From Archangium sp. (GTDB lineage: Bacteria; Myxococcota; Myxococcia; Myxococcales; Myxococcaceae), in the NCBI GenBank assembly GCA_022843845.1, contig JALHMW010000004.1:186001-250000 (forward strand): a stretch of 64,000 nucleotides of DNA. Reading direction: 5' to 3'. Below are positions 28,962-40,598 of this stretch, one piece after another. Made by a program: the position numbers and the translations under genes. Every line of letters begins with the position of its first letter. Position 1 is the first letter of the stretch. The notes beneath the pieces are model-generated. The model ran no database searches, was not told the DNA's origin, and saw nothing but the letters and a program-made list of their open reading frames with translations.

Positions 28962-29618
28962 TCAGTTCCCTGCGCGGAAGGTCAACGAGATGCCCAGCGT
29001 CCAGAACGAGCCGCCGGTGCCTCTGGGAACCGGCACCGTGTTCCCCGGCAAATCGCGGCCGTTGTAGTCGATGTAGAACTTGTCCCACTGCAGGAAGGTG
29101 CCCTTGGCGAAGAGCCCGACGCCGAAGTAGCGGGCGAAGAAGTAGTCGGCGTTGAAGCCCCACTGCAACACCAGGCCGTCCATCCCGCGGTTCTCGCCCA
29201 TGATGCCGTAGCCGACGCCGAACATGGTCGATACGTCGAGGCCGATGGGACGCTGCTCCTTCTTCATCCACACCAGCTCGAGGGGGTGCCACGCCAGGTA
29301 ACCGGTGACGAACCCACCACCACCACGGTTCGCCATGCTGACGTCCCAGCCGGTGGCGCTGAAGTCGACCCCGAGCGAGGCGTGCCCGAGGATGTTGTAC
29401 CCGGCGCGCAAGGAAACGGTGTGGCTGGTGACGGCGTCCGCTATGAAGAGGTCGGCGTTTCCGGCGCCGACCTGCTCAGCCAGAAGGGTGCGGTTGAACC
29501 CCCAGATGCCGGGGCCGTACATCACCGAGAAGAGGAAGCCCCCCTCCGAGAACTTCGGCGGATCAGCCAGCCCCGCGCTTCCGGTCAGCAGCCCTGCCAC
29601 GACGACACAACGAATCAT
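28962..29618 (-). CDS. Barrel-like exported protein
   Basis: 218 residues from the ATG at 29618; a GTG at 29627 is an alternative. It has a cleavable signal (MIRCVVVAGLLTGSAGLADP) and a beta-rich domain of aromatic and Gly-rich strands (SLRAGYNILGHASLGVDF, GSFWTLGISLTFRAGN) that resembles an outer-membrane beta barrel. No characterised family recognised. Its start lies 37 bases from the divergent sucA start. Confidence 0.72.
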   Translation of the reverse strand: MIRCVVVAGLLTGSAGLADPPKFSEGGFLFSVMYGPGIWGFNRTLLAEQVGAGNADLFIADAVTSHTVSLRAGYNILGHASLGVDFSATGWDVSMANRGGGGFVTGYLAWHPLELVWMKKEQRPIGLDVSTMFGVGYGIMGENRGMDGLVLQWGFNADYFFARYFGVGLFAKGTFLQWDKFYIDYNGRDLPGNTVPVPRGTGGSFWTLGISLTFRAGN

Positions 29619-29655
29619 GGAGCGCACCACTTGCTCCGAATAAAAGGACCGTGCC

Positions 29656-32494
<2,839 letters not shown>

Positions 32495-32505
<11 letters not shown>

Positions 32506-33700
32506 GATCAAGGTACCGACGCTCGGAGAGTCGATCTCCGAAGCCATCATCGGGAAGTGGCACAAGAAGGTCGGAGACTCGGTCGCCGTCGACGAGCCGG
32601 TGGCCGTGCTCGAGACCGACAAGGTGACCATCGACGTGCAGTCGCCCGAGTCGGGCACCATCGAGACCATCAGCTTCGCCGAAGGCGCGAAGGTGAAGAT
32701 CGGCGACGTGCTCGCGAAGCTGACCCCCGGCGCCGCGACGCCCAAAGCGGCTCCGAGCCAGGCGCCCGCGGCCGCCGTCGTTCCGCCTGCCGCCGTGCAG
32801 ACCTTCGCGAAGGCCGAGCCCACCGGCGGCCCCAGCATCACGCCCGTCGCGCGGAACGTCGCAGCGGCCACCGGCGTCGACCCCTCGAAGGTGCAGGGCT
32901 CGGGCGCCAACGGCCGCGTGATGAAAGACGACGTGTTGAAGGCCGCGACGCCGGCCGCCGCGCAGGCGCCCTCGACGCCGCTCAATGTGCCCACCGGCCC
33001 GCGCAGTGAAGAGCGCGTTCGCATGACGCCACTGCGCAAGCGCGTCGCCGAGCGGTTGCTCCAGGCGCAGTCGAACGCCGCCATTCTCACCACCTTCAAC
33101 GAAGTCGACATGAGCGCGGTGATGGCGACGCGCAAGCAGTACAACGAGAAGTTCGAGAAGAAGCACGGCGTGAAGCTGGGCTTCATGAGCTTCTTCGTGA
33201 AGGCGTCGATCGAGGCGCTCAAGACGTTCCCGGCGATGAACGCGTTCATCGAGGGCGACGAGGTCGTCTTCCACCACTACTACGACGTCGGCATCGCGGT
33301 GTCGGGCAGCCGCGGCCTGGTGGTGCCCATCGTGCGTGACGCCGACCAGAAGTCGATGTCGGAGCTCGAGAAGACCATCGGCGACTACGGCGCGCGCGCG
33401 AAGGCCGACAAGCTGACGCTGCCTGAGCTGCAGGGCGGCACGTTCACCATCACCAACGGCGGCATCTTCGGCTCGATGTTGTCGACGCCGATCCTCAACC
33501 CGCCGCAGACCGGCATTCTCGGCATGCACAACATCGTCGAGCGCGCGGTGGTGAAGGACGGGCAGATCGTCATTCGCCCCATCATGTACGTCGCGCTCTC
33601 GTACGATCACCGGCTCATCGACGGCCGCGAGGCCGTGCAGTTCCTGGTGCGCGTGAAGGACTGCATCGAAGACCCGGAGCGCATCCTCCTCGAGATCTGA
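32495..33700 (+). CDS. sucB: Dihydrolipoyllysine-residue succinyltransferase (E2)
   Basis: 401 residues. N-terminal lipoyl domain (about 1-77; [19 protein letters not shown] with the lipoyl Lys), a Pro/Ala linker, a peripheral-subunit-binding domain (about 110-145; [15 protein letters not shown]) and a C-terminal acyltransferase with the catalytic His in [12 protein letters not shown]. It transfers succinyl groups to CoA. It overlaps sucA and is followed by a terminator, so the operon probably ends here. Confidence 0.97.
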
Positions 33701-33708
33701 GGTTCTCC

Positions 33709-33747
33709 GAAGCCGGCGCACGAAATGAGGCGCCGGCTTCTTCGTTT
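33709..33747 (+). terminator. Rho-independent terminator of sucAB
   Basis: An 11-base stem (GAAGCCGGCGC and GCGCCGGCTTC, 33709-33719 and 33730-33740) with a ten-base loop, followed by TTCGTTT. It lies nine bases after the sucB stop. Confidence 0.8.
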
Positions 33748-33776
33748 CTGAAGTCTCCTTCGAACCCGAGGTGCGC

Positions 33777-34196
33777 ATGGCTTCCGCCGACGAGCTGATC
33801 CTGCAGATGCAGCACCTGGCCGCGCAGGCGAAGGCCACGCGCGCCGCGAGCGGACAACGCGCTGGCCTCGATCGCCTCAAGTCATCGACGCAGAAGATGG
33901 CGTTCGAGAAGCAGACCGAGGTCGACGCGCTGACCCAGGCCATCAGCGGTGCTGAGGAGCGGGTGGAAGAGCTCCGAAAGGGCGGCATCGTCGGTGATGA
34001 GGCGAAGGAATACGTCGCGCTGCGAAACCTCATCGACGACTCGAAGAAGCAGCTCGTGAAGTCGAACGCCCAGCTGCAGTTCGCGCTCGATCGCATGGAG
34101 CTGATGGAGCGCCGCGAGTACGAGGCGTTTCACGCCGAGGTGAGAGCCGAGACCCACGGCCAGCTCGCCGAAGATCCGCTCTTCAACAAGACGTGA
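33777..34196 (+). CDS. Small coiled-coil protein
   Basis: 139 residues; GAGG lies six bases before the ATG at 33777. Nearly all is predicted helix with heptads (for example LTQAISGAEERVEELRKG and EYVALRNLIDDSKKQLVK). No signal peptide and no catalytic motif. The sequence is reminiscent of cytosolic coiled-coil scaffolds. The function is unknown. Confidence 0.72.
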   Translation: MASADELILQMQHLAAQAKATRAASGQRAGLDRLKSSTQKMAFEKQTEVDALTQAISGAEERVEELRKGGIVGDEAKEYVALRNLIDDSKKQLVKSNAQLQFALDRMELMERREYEAFHAEVRAETHGQLAEDPLFNKT

Positions 34197-34333
34197 GTCG
34201 AAGCGCCTCCGCTCTCCTCGCGAGCCCTCCGAAACCATCGTTGCCTGACGCCTGTCACCACCTCGTTGCAGGGGGGGCATGGATCTCTGCGTGTGCGTTT
34301 CGGTAGGTTTCACCTGTCTTCCGGTGGGGGACC

Positions 34334-34356
34334 GTGGAGCGCACGTCGCGCTCCAC
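34334..34356 (+). other. Leader hairpin upstream of the cold-shock gene
   Basis: Perfect arms GTGGAGCG and CGCTCCAC with a seven-base loop, 22 bases before the start codon. Cold-shock genes often have structured leaders; whether this one senses temperature is untested. Confidence 0.4.
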
Positions 34357-34377
34357 GACGACTTGGAGTCAGGCTGC

Positions 34378-34581
34378 ATGGCAACTGGAACAGTGAAGTG
34401 GTTCAACGATGCGAAGGGTTTTGGTTTTCTCGTGCAGGACGGTGGTGGCGAAGACGTGTTCTGCCACCACACGGCCATCCAGATGGATGGCTTCCGGACG
34501 CTGGCGGAAGGACAGCGCGTCAGCTTCGACGTGACGAAGGGCCCGAAGGGCCTGCAGGCACAGAACGTCAAGGCTGCCTGA
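34378..34581 (+). CDS. Cold-shock domain protein
   Basis: 67 residues. The nucleic-acid-binding core is complete: [20 protein letters not shown] (RNP1), [10 protein letters not shown] (RNP2-like) and [20 protein letters not shown]. It is a single-domain CspA-family RNA chaperone. It lies between a hairpin in its leader and a strong terminator, so it forms its own unit. Confidence 0.95.
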   Translation: MATGTVKWFNDAKGFGFLVQDGGGEDVFCHHTAIQMDGFRTLAEGQRVSFDVTKGPKGLQAQNVKAA

Positions 34582-34625
34582 TCACCCGTTTCATCGGCTG
34601 ATCACTCCGTCAGATGGTTCGATCG

Positions 34626-34660
34626 AAGGCCCGGCACTCCGACAGGAGACCGGGCCTTTC
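34626..34660 (+). terminator. Rho-independent terminator of the cold-shock gene
   Basis: Arms AAGGCCCGG (34626-34634) and CCGGGCCTT (34650-34658), a loop of 15 bases, then TTCGCTT. It lies 45 bases after the stop. Confidence 0.75.
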
Positions 34661-34735
34661 GCTTGTGCGCAGCCTTGATTGCTTCGCTGACCCTCTTCGG
34701 GCAAATCCATCACCGGCTCGTTTCAAGAGGTGGCA

Positions 34736-35809
34736 GTGGACGCGACGACGATGAACAAGCTGTTGACGTACGGCGTTCAGAACGGCGCGTCTGACATTCA
34801 CTTCCGGCCCGGCGACCCGCCCACCTTCCGCGTCGGCGGCATGCTGCGGCCCATCAAAGGCGACAAGCTGGGCCCGACGCACACGCGGCAGGTGGCGATG
34901 AACGTCATCTCGAACCCCGCGATGCAGACGCAGGTCGACACCCTTCAGGAATACGACACCTCGTACATGCTGGCCGGCGTCGCGCGCTTTCGCGTGAACG
35001 TGTACCGGCAGCGCGGCTCGCTCGCGGTGGTGTTGCGGGTGATTCCCACCGAGGTGCCGACGCTCGAGAGCCTCAAGCTGCCGCCCATCATGAAGGCCAT
35101 CGCGTCGAACGAGCGCGGCCTGGTGCTGGTGACGGGCAGCACGGGCGCGGGCAAGTCGACGACGCTCGCGGCGATCGTCGATCACATCAACCGCAACGAC
35201 TCGGTGCACATCCTCACCATCGAAGACCCGATCGAGTTCATGCACCGCAACATCCGCTCCAGCATCTCGCAGCGGGAGATCGGTCACGACACCAGCGACT
35301 TCGGCGCGGCGATGCGCTCGGCGCTGCGGCAGGACCCCGACGTCATCCTCGTCGGCGAGATGCGAGATCACGAGACCGTCGACATCGCGCTGAAGGCGGC
35401 CGAGACGGGCCACCTCGTGCTCTCGACGGTGCACACCACCGACGCCATCAAGACCATCAGCCGGCTGCTCTCGTTCTTCCCCGGTGACGAGCAGGCCGCG
35501 GTGCGTGGCCGCTTGTCGGAAGCCCTCAAGGCGACGGTGTCGCAGCGCCTGCTCCCGAAGGTCGATGGGCAGGGCATGGGGCTCGCGATGGAGATCATGA
35601 TCCAGACGAAGACCATTCAGGAGTACATCCTCGATGCGACCCGCACCGGCGGGCTGAAGGACGTGATCGAGAAGGGCCGCACGTACGGCATGCAGTCGTT
35701 CGATCAGCACCTGTCGGAGCTGTTCAAGACGGGCATGATCTCGATCGAGACGGCGCGCGCGGCGGCGTCGAACCCGGCCGACTTCGAGCGCAACCTGGCG
35801 TTCGAGTAG
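34736..35809 (+). CDS. PilT-family twitching ATPase paralogue
   Basis: 357 residues. I chose the GTG at 34736 because AAGAGG ends five bases before it; a GTG at 34730 is less well placed. The N-terminal domain is followed by Walker A GSTGAGKST, the Asp box IEDPIEF and Walker B DPDVILVGEMRDHET, and HTTDAIKTISRL. These are hallmarks of type IV pilus retraction ATPases. The PilT C-terminal signature AIRNLIRE is not seen; the segment reads about GGLKDVIE, so this is more likely a PilU- or PilT-paralogue than the main retraction motor. No other pilus genes are near. Confidence 0.9.
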   Translation: MDATTMNKLLTYGVQNGASDIHFRPGDPPTFRVGGMLRPIKGDKLGPTHTRQVAMNVISNPAMQTQVDTLQEYDTSYMLAGVARFRVNVYRQRGSLAVVLRVIPTEVPTLESLKLPPIMKAIASNERGLVLVTGSTGAGKSTTLAAIVDHINRNDSVHILTIEDPIEFMHRNIRSSISQREIGHDTSDFGAAMRSALRQDPDVILVGEMRDHETVDIALKAAETGHLVLSTVHTTDAIKTISRLLSFFPGDEQAAVRGRLSEALKATVSQRLLPKVDGQGMGLAMEIMIQTKTIQEYILDATRTGGLKDVIEKGRTYGMQSFDQHLSELFKTGMISIETARAAASNPADFERNLAFE

Positions 35810-35818
35810 CCGCTTCGC

Positions 35819-36430
35819 TCAGTGCACGAAGAAGCGACTGAGCTGCTCCGAGGTGAGCATCAGGCGCGCCCACCACACGGCGAAGAGCAGCTGCGCCACG
35901 AGCATCGTGATGGCCGTGGCGTCGAGCCCACCAAAGGCCGAGCGCAGCGACACCTCGGCGATCACCCCGGTCACGAGCGCGCCCAGCATCCACCTCGGCG
36001 CGGCGCTGCGTCTGGCCAGCGCGAGCCGCAGCGCCACCATCGCCACCACCGTCACCAGCGCCCGCGTCACCAGGTGGCCCAGCGTCAGGAGCAGCCACTC
36101 GCGCGCCTCGAGCTCCATCAACACCTCGACGCTTCGCTCGCGCAGCCCGTCCCACGCATGCGCGAGGCTCTGCACGAAGCGCAGCGGCGCCAGAAACAGC
36201 AGCACCGTCGCCAGCAGGGACCAGCCAGCGAGCGCCGGCGCCTCGCGGGAGAACGGCTGACAGCCATCACAGAAGACCTGCGTGTCACGCATGCGGCGAC
36301 ACACCGCGCAGACGACCCGGCCGCACTGCGCGCAGCGCCCTTCCCCCACCGCCTGATGCACGGGACACGTCATCGCCGGGTCCACGTCCACTGCGCTCGC
36401 CATTCCCAGCGGTCGCGTCGGGCCGGTCAT
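35819..36430 (-). CDS. Membrane protein with zinc-finger-like N-terminus
   Basis: 203 residues from the ATG at 36430; later ATG codons are possible. Residues about 22-57 contain CPVHQAVGEGRCAQCGRVVC, then CRRM and VFCDGC, resembling a B-box/double-zinc motif. Four or so transmembrane helices follow (for example LAGWSLLATVLLFLAPL and MLGALVTGVIAEVSL). No family recognised; it may be a membrane-anchored zinc-binding protein. Confidence 0.75.
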   Translation of the reverse strand: MTGPTRPLGMASAVDVDPAMTCPVHQAVGEGRCAQCGRVVCAVCRRMRDTQVFCDGCQPFSREAPALAGWSLLATVLLFLAPLRFVQSLAHAWDGLRERSVEVLMELEAREWLLLTLGHLVTRALVTVVAMVALRLALARRSAAPRWMLGALVTGVIAEVSLRSAFGGLDATAITMLVAQLLFAVWWARLMLTSEQLSRFFVH

Positions 36431-36463
36431 CGCCTGCCACCGATCGGACCGATCATCACGCGC

Positions 36464-38848
36464 TCAGAGGCAGTAGCCCGTCGTCGTGTTGCACGTGCCA
36501 CCACCGGGGCAGCCGAAGCTCGCCGTCGTGCACGCCGGCCGGCAGATGCCGGAGCTGCTCGCGGCGCCAAAAGCGGCACAGACGTAGCCGGTGCGGCAGG
36601 TCGACTGCCCGCCCTGCGGATTGGGACAGGTCGCCGCACAGAACGGGACCGTCGCTCCAGAGCCGATGCACGCAGCCCCGCTGGGGCAGTTCCCCGCGCA
36701 CTGCTGCCACGTCGGGCACGAGCCCGTCATTCCAGTGCACGCAGACGAGCAGTAGCCACCGTTGGGCCAGGGGAAACAGATGCCGGTGAAGGAGGGCTCA
36801 CACTGGGTGTTCGTGGTGCAGGTCGCGCCAGTGGGGCTCAGCGCCGCCGTGCAGCTCCCGTTCGTGCAGACCGAGTTTGGCGGGCAGCTGAAGCACTGGT
36901 TGCCGAAGTTCCCGCACGCCGCAGGGGAGTTGCCCATCTGGCAGAAGCCGTTCAGACAACAGCCCGGACAGTTCGCCGGCGAGCACGACGGGCCAGCGTC
37001 GATGCGGGTGCAGGCCCCTCCCGAGCAGACAGAGCCGCCGGGGCAGTTGACGCACTGGCTCCCGAACGCGCCACACGCGACCGTCGAGCTACCAGGCCGA
37101 CAGACGCCGTTCTGGCAGCACCCTGCGCAGTTCGCGGGCGAACACGGGGGCGGCGCCGAGCAGGTGCCATTCAGACAACTCCAGCCAGTGGGACAGTTCG
37201 CGCACTGGCTGCCGAACGCTCCACACGAGAAGGCCGAGTTGCCCGGTTGGCAGACCCCGTTCTGACAGCACCCCGCGCAGTTCGCCGGCGAACACGAGGG
37301 CGGCGCGGTGCAGAAGCCATTGGAGCAGACGGAGCCGCCGGGGCAGTTGACGCACTGGTTGCCGAATGAGCCGCACGCGAACGTCGAGTTGCCGACCTGA
37401 CAGACGCCGTTCTGACAGCAGCCACCGCACGTCATCGGGCCACACGACGGCGGCGCGCAGGTGCCGTTCTGACACTGGAACGGCTGCGGGCACGAGAGGC
37501 ACGCCTGGCCACCGAGGCCGCACTCGAACTGGCTCTGGAACGGGCCAGGCACGCACGTGCCGTTCGCGCTGCAGCAGCCACCGGGACACGTCGACGCGTT
37601 GCAGACCCCTGCGTCTGGCGGCGACTGGCACGCGCCGTTGTTGCAGATCCGCCCCGGGCCACACGAGGCGCACTGCTGACCGAAGAGGCCGCACACGTTC
37701 GCGTTCTGGAATTGTCGCAGCAGGCATTGGCCGCCGATGCAGCAGCCGTCGGGGCACGTCTGCGGGCTACACGACGGCGCCGAGCAGAAGCCGTTGGAGC
37801 ACACGCCCCCTGGCGGACACGCCGAGCACTGCTGACCGCCGGTGCCGCATCGCGCGGAGCTCTGCGCCGGCTGCGTCACGCACTGGGTGTTGCTGCAGCA
37901 GCCGTTGGGACAGGTGCGCGCGTTGCACGTCGGCGGGCCTCCGGTGCACTGACCGTTGACGCACGTCTGCCCCGGGTTGCACGACCCACACATCACGCCG
38001 TTGGCGCCACAGACCGTCTCGTTCTGAATGAACGGCGCGAGGCACGAGCCCTGAATGCAGCAGCCCGCGCACGACATCGGCCCGCAGGGCGGACCAGGCA
38101 CGCAGGCGCCCTGCGCGCTGCAGTTCGTCCCCGGAGGACATTGGGTGCACGTCGCCCCGCCGCGGCCGCACGCGAAGTTGAGCTGCGCGGCAAGGGGCAC
38201 GCATTGCTCCGCCCCTGGAGTTCCGTCACAACAGCCCGGGCAGGTCATCGCGTTGCAGCCCGCGGTGGGCCTGCACTGGCCAGCCTGACACGTCTCGTTC
38301 AGCGGGCACTCGAGGCAGACTGCCCCGCCGGCTCCGCAGACGGGCGTGCCCGTGGGATCGAAGCACGTGCCGTTGAGGAAGCAACCAGTGCACGGCCCGC
38401 CTCCGCCGAAGCCACCAGCGAAGCCGCCCGCAGAGCCACCGGCGAAGCCACCCGCGACGCCGCCGCCCGTCGGGCGTCCGCCACCACCACCGACGCCGCC
38501 GCCCATCGGGCGTCCACCGCCACCGACGCCGCCACCCGTGACGAAGCCACCGCCGGTGGGGAGGCCGCCACCCGTCACGAAGCCGCCGCCCATCGCCCCT
38601 CCGCCTGCGCTCCCACCGCCCGTCGGCCGTCCACCACCGCCGGTGACGAAGCCGCCGCCCATCGCTCCTCCGCCCGCGAAGCCACCATCACCGGAGCCCG
38701 GCGGCACGCACCTGAAGTTCACGCACTGCCACCCGCTCCCGCACGGCGCGAGCGCGTCACACTGCCGCTCCTCGACGGGCTCGAAACAACTGCACGAGGC
38801 GACCGTGACGACGAACACGGCGCTGACGACTGAACGGAGTTCGCGCAT
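36464..38848 (-). CDS. Gly-rich and Cys-rich repeat lipoprotein
   Basis: 794 residues. The signal MRELRSVVSAVFVVTVASC is a lipobox. Residues 51-151 are a Gly-rich tract of GGGFVTGGG and GGRPTGGG units. From about residue 152 the protein is made of Cys-rich repeats of about 45-50 residues (for example SPANCAGCCQNGVC, then CGAFGSQCANCP), some nearly identical at DNA level. The last 90 residues differ but remain Cys-rich. Likely a rigid disulfide-linked surface or matrix protein. It is divergent from the kinase operon. Confidence 0.85.
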   Translation of the reverse strand: MRELRSVVSAVFVVTVASCSCFEPVEERQCDALAPCGSGWQCVNFRCVPPGSGDGGFAGGGAMGGGFVTGGGGRPTGGGSAGGGAMGGGFVTGGGLPTGGGFVTGGGVGGGGRPMGGGVGGGGGRPTGGGVAGGFAGGSAGGFAGGFGGGGPCTGCFLNGTCFDPTGTPVCGAGGAVCLECPLNETCQAGQCRPTAGCNAMTCPGCCDGTPGAEQCVPLAAQLNFACGRGGATCTQCPPGTNCSAQGACVPGPPCGPMSCAGCCIQGSCLAPFIQNETVCGANGVMCGSCNPGQTCVNGQCTGGPPTCNARTCPNGCCSNTQCVTQPAQSSARCGTGGQQCSACPPGGVCSNGFCSAPSCSPQTCPDGCCIGGQCLLRQFQNANVCGLFGQQCASCGPGRICNNGACQSPPDAGVCNASTCPGGCCSANGTCVPGPFQSQFECGLGGQACLSCPQPFQCQNGTCAPPSCGPMTCGGCCQNGVCQVGNSTFACGSFGNQCVNCPGGSVCSNGFCTAPPSCSPANCAGCCQNGVCQPGNSAFSCGAFGSQCANCPTGWSCLNGTCSAPPPCSPANCAGCCQNGVCRPGSSTVACGAFGSQCVNCPGGSVCSGGACTRIDAGPSCSPANCPGCCLNGFCQMGNSPAACGNFGNQCFSCPPNSVCTNGSCTAALSPTGATCTTNTQCEPSFTGICFPWPNGGYCSSACTGMTGSCPTWQQCAGNCPSGAACIGSGATVPFCAATCPNPQGGQSTCRTGYVCAAFGAASSSGICRPACTTASFGCPGGGTCNTTTGYCL
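38396..38698 (-). repeat. Gly-rich tandem repeat tract
   Basis: Imperfect in-frame repeats encoding GGGFVTGGG, GGRPTGGG and GGFAGG units, about 300 bases within the Cys-rich lipoprotein. Such tracts are prone to copy-number change. Confidence 0.8.
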
Positions 38849-38996
38849 GGCGTCAGCAGGGTAGCCCCTGAGGCGCAGGGGGCAACAGACCGGCTGGTCG
38901 TTGGCCGACGAGCGTCCTTCGGAGCGGTGCGCCTGCGTGGTACACCGTCAGGCGCGGCCACCCCACTCCCAGCACCCGAACGGCCGCGGGGGTGTC

Positions 38997-40598
38997 ATGT
39001 CGGAAGCTGGTGTCGACGATCCGCTCCTGGGCAAGATCCTGAGCGGACGCTTTCAGATCGTCGAGCCGATCGGCATGGGCGGCATGGGCCGCGTCTACAA
39101 GGCCATTCAGCAACCGCTCGATCGCGTCGTCGCCCTCAAGGTGCTCAACCCCCGCTACGACGGCAGCCGCGACCCGGGCTTCGAGCGGCGCTTCTTCCTC
39201 GAAGCGTCGATGACCGCCAAGCTCAAGCACCCCAACACCATCACGGTGCACGACTACGGCCGCACCGACGACGGCATCTACTTCATCGCGATGGAGTACC
39301 TCGAGGGCGAGACGCTCCAACAGGTGCTCAGCCGCGAAGGCCCGATGCCGTGGACACGCGCGCTCGCGGTGGGCGCTCAGGTGGCGCGCTCCCTTCGTGA
39401 GGCCCACAAGCTCGGCCTGGTGCACCGCGATCTGAAGCCGGCCAACGTGATGCTGCTCGCCGAGGGCACCGGTGGTGACGTGGTGAAGGTGCTCGACTTC
39501 GGGCTGGTGAAGGCCTTCGCCTCGGACCTGATGCAGAAGAGCGACACCGAGCTGACGCAGGCGGGCGTGCTGCTCGGCTCGCCGCTGTACATGGCGCCGG
39601 AGCAGGCGCGCGGCGACACCGATCAGCGCACCGACATCTACTCGCTGGGCGTGCTGCTCTTTCAATGCCTCGCGGGCCGGCCTCCGTTCCAGGGCAAGGA
39701 CTCCATCGACATCATCGTCAAGCACGTGAAGGAGAAGCCGCCCGAGCTCAAGAGCCTGCGCGCCGAGGTGCCGAACGAGGTGAACGACCTGGTGATGAAG
39801 TGCCTCGAGAAGACGCCGACGACGCGGTACCAGTCGATGGACGAGCTGCTCGAGGCGATGCGCGTCGCGGTGTCAGGCCAGGGCATTTCGGGGCTCTTCA
39901 TCGACCCGCGCACGTTCTCGAACCCGATGTCGCCGTCGGCCTCACAGGCGATGAAGGCGCCGAGTTCGACGCGCGTGAAGATCGCGTCACCGTCGGTGCT
40001 CGACCCCTCGGCGACGCGCAACGGCCGGGTCATCGAGATCCCTTCGGTCGAGGTGGAGATCACCGAGAGCGGCACGCACCCGGGCGGCCGCTCGAAGCTG
40101 CCCCTCGTCATCGGCGTGGTCGCGCTGGTGATCCTCGGCGTCGGCGTCGGTGGCGCGCTGGCGTGGCGCAGCACGAACAAAGACGTCGTCGAGGTCCCCG
40201 CCCCGCCGCCCCTGGTGAAAGAGCCGGTGAAGGCCGGCGACCCCGTCGTCGCGCCTGACACGCCGCAGACGCCTTCCGTCGAGGTGGTGTTCGACGTCGA
40301 CAGCGAGCCGCAGGGCGCGACGGTCACGCTCGGAGGAGCGGTCGTCGGCACCACGCCCTTCTCGTTCTCGGTCACCCGCACCGATGACGCGCCGGCGCGC
40401 GCAGAGCTGGCGTTCTCACTCGACGGCTACCACGGCACGACGATGGTCGCGCAGGGCGCCGCGGGCCATGTGCCAGTCAAGCCGACGCTCACCGTGCGCA
40501 AGGTGGCGACACCTCGACCGAACCCCAGACCGAAGAACCCGAAGAACCCGAAGAACCCCAACCCCGACACTGGCTACAAGGACGACCCCTACCAATGA
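38997..40598 (+). CDS. Membrane Ser/Thr protein kinase with PEGA-like tail
   Basis: 533 residues from the ATG at 38997, preceded by GGGGG. The Hanks kinase domain (about 18-290) has the Gly loop IGMGGMGRVYKA, VALKVL, the catalytic HRDLKPANV, DFGLVK and the APE motif MAPEQAR, all intact. One transmembrane helix (about 366-385; VIGVVALVILGVGVGGAL) is followed by an extracytoplasmic tail with a PEGA-like unit (DVDSEPQGATVTLGGAVVG). It is coupled to the TonB receptor gene by an ATGA overlap, so it probably senses or controls that system. Confidence 0.94.
   Translation: MSEAGVDDPLLGKILSGRFQIVEPIGMGGMGRVYKAIQQPLDRVVALKVLNPRYDGSRDPGFERRFFLEASMTAKLKHPNTITVHDYGRTDDGIYFIAMEYLEGETLQQVLSREGPMPWTRALAVGAQVARSLREAHKLGLVHRDLKPANVMLLAEGTGGDVVKVLDFGLVKAFASDLMQKSDTELTQAGVLLGSPLYMAPEQARGDTDQRTDIYSLGVLLFQCLAGRPPFQGKDSIDIIVKHVKEKPPELKSLRAEVPNEVNDLVMKCLEKTPTTRYQSMDELLEAMRVAVSGQGISGLFIDPRTFSNPMSPSASQAMKAPSSTRVKIASPSVLDPSATRNGRVIEIPSVEVEITESGTHPGGRSKLPLVIGVVALVILGVGVGGALAWRSTNKDVVEVPAPPPLVKEPVKAGDPVVAPDTPQTPSVEVVFDVDSEPQGATVTLGGAVVGTTPFSFSVTRTDDAPARAELAFSLDGYHGTTMVAQGAAGHVPVKPTLTVRKVATPRPNPRPKNPKNPKNPNPDTGYKDDPYQ

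Noticed and set aside
38396-38698. CRISPR-like array
   Set aside because: The repeats are in-frame Gly-coding units with no regular spacers.
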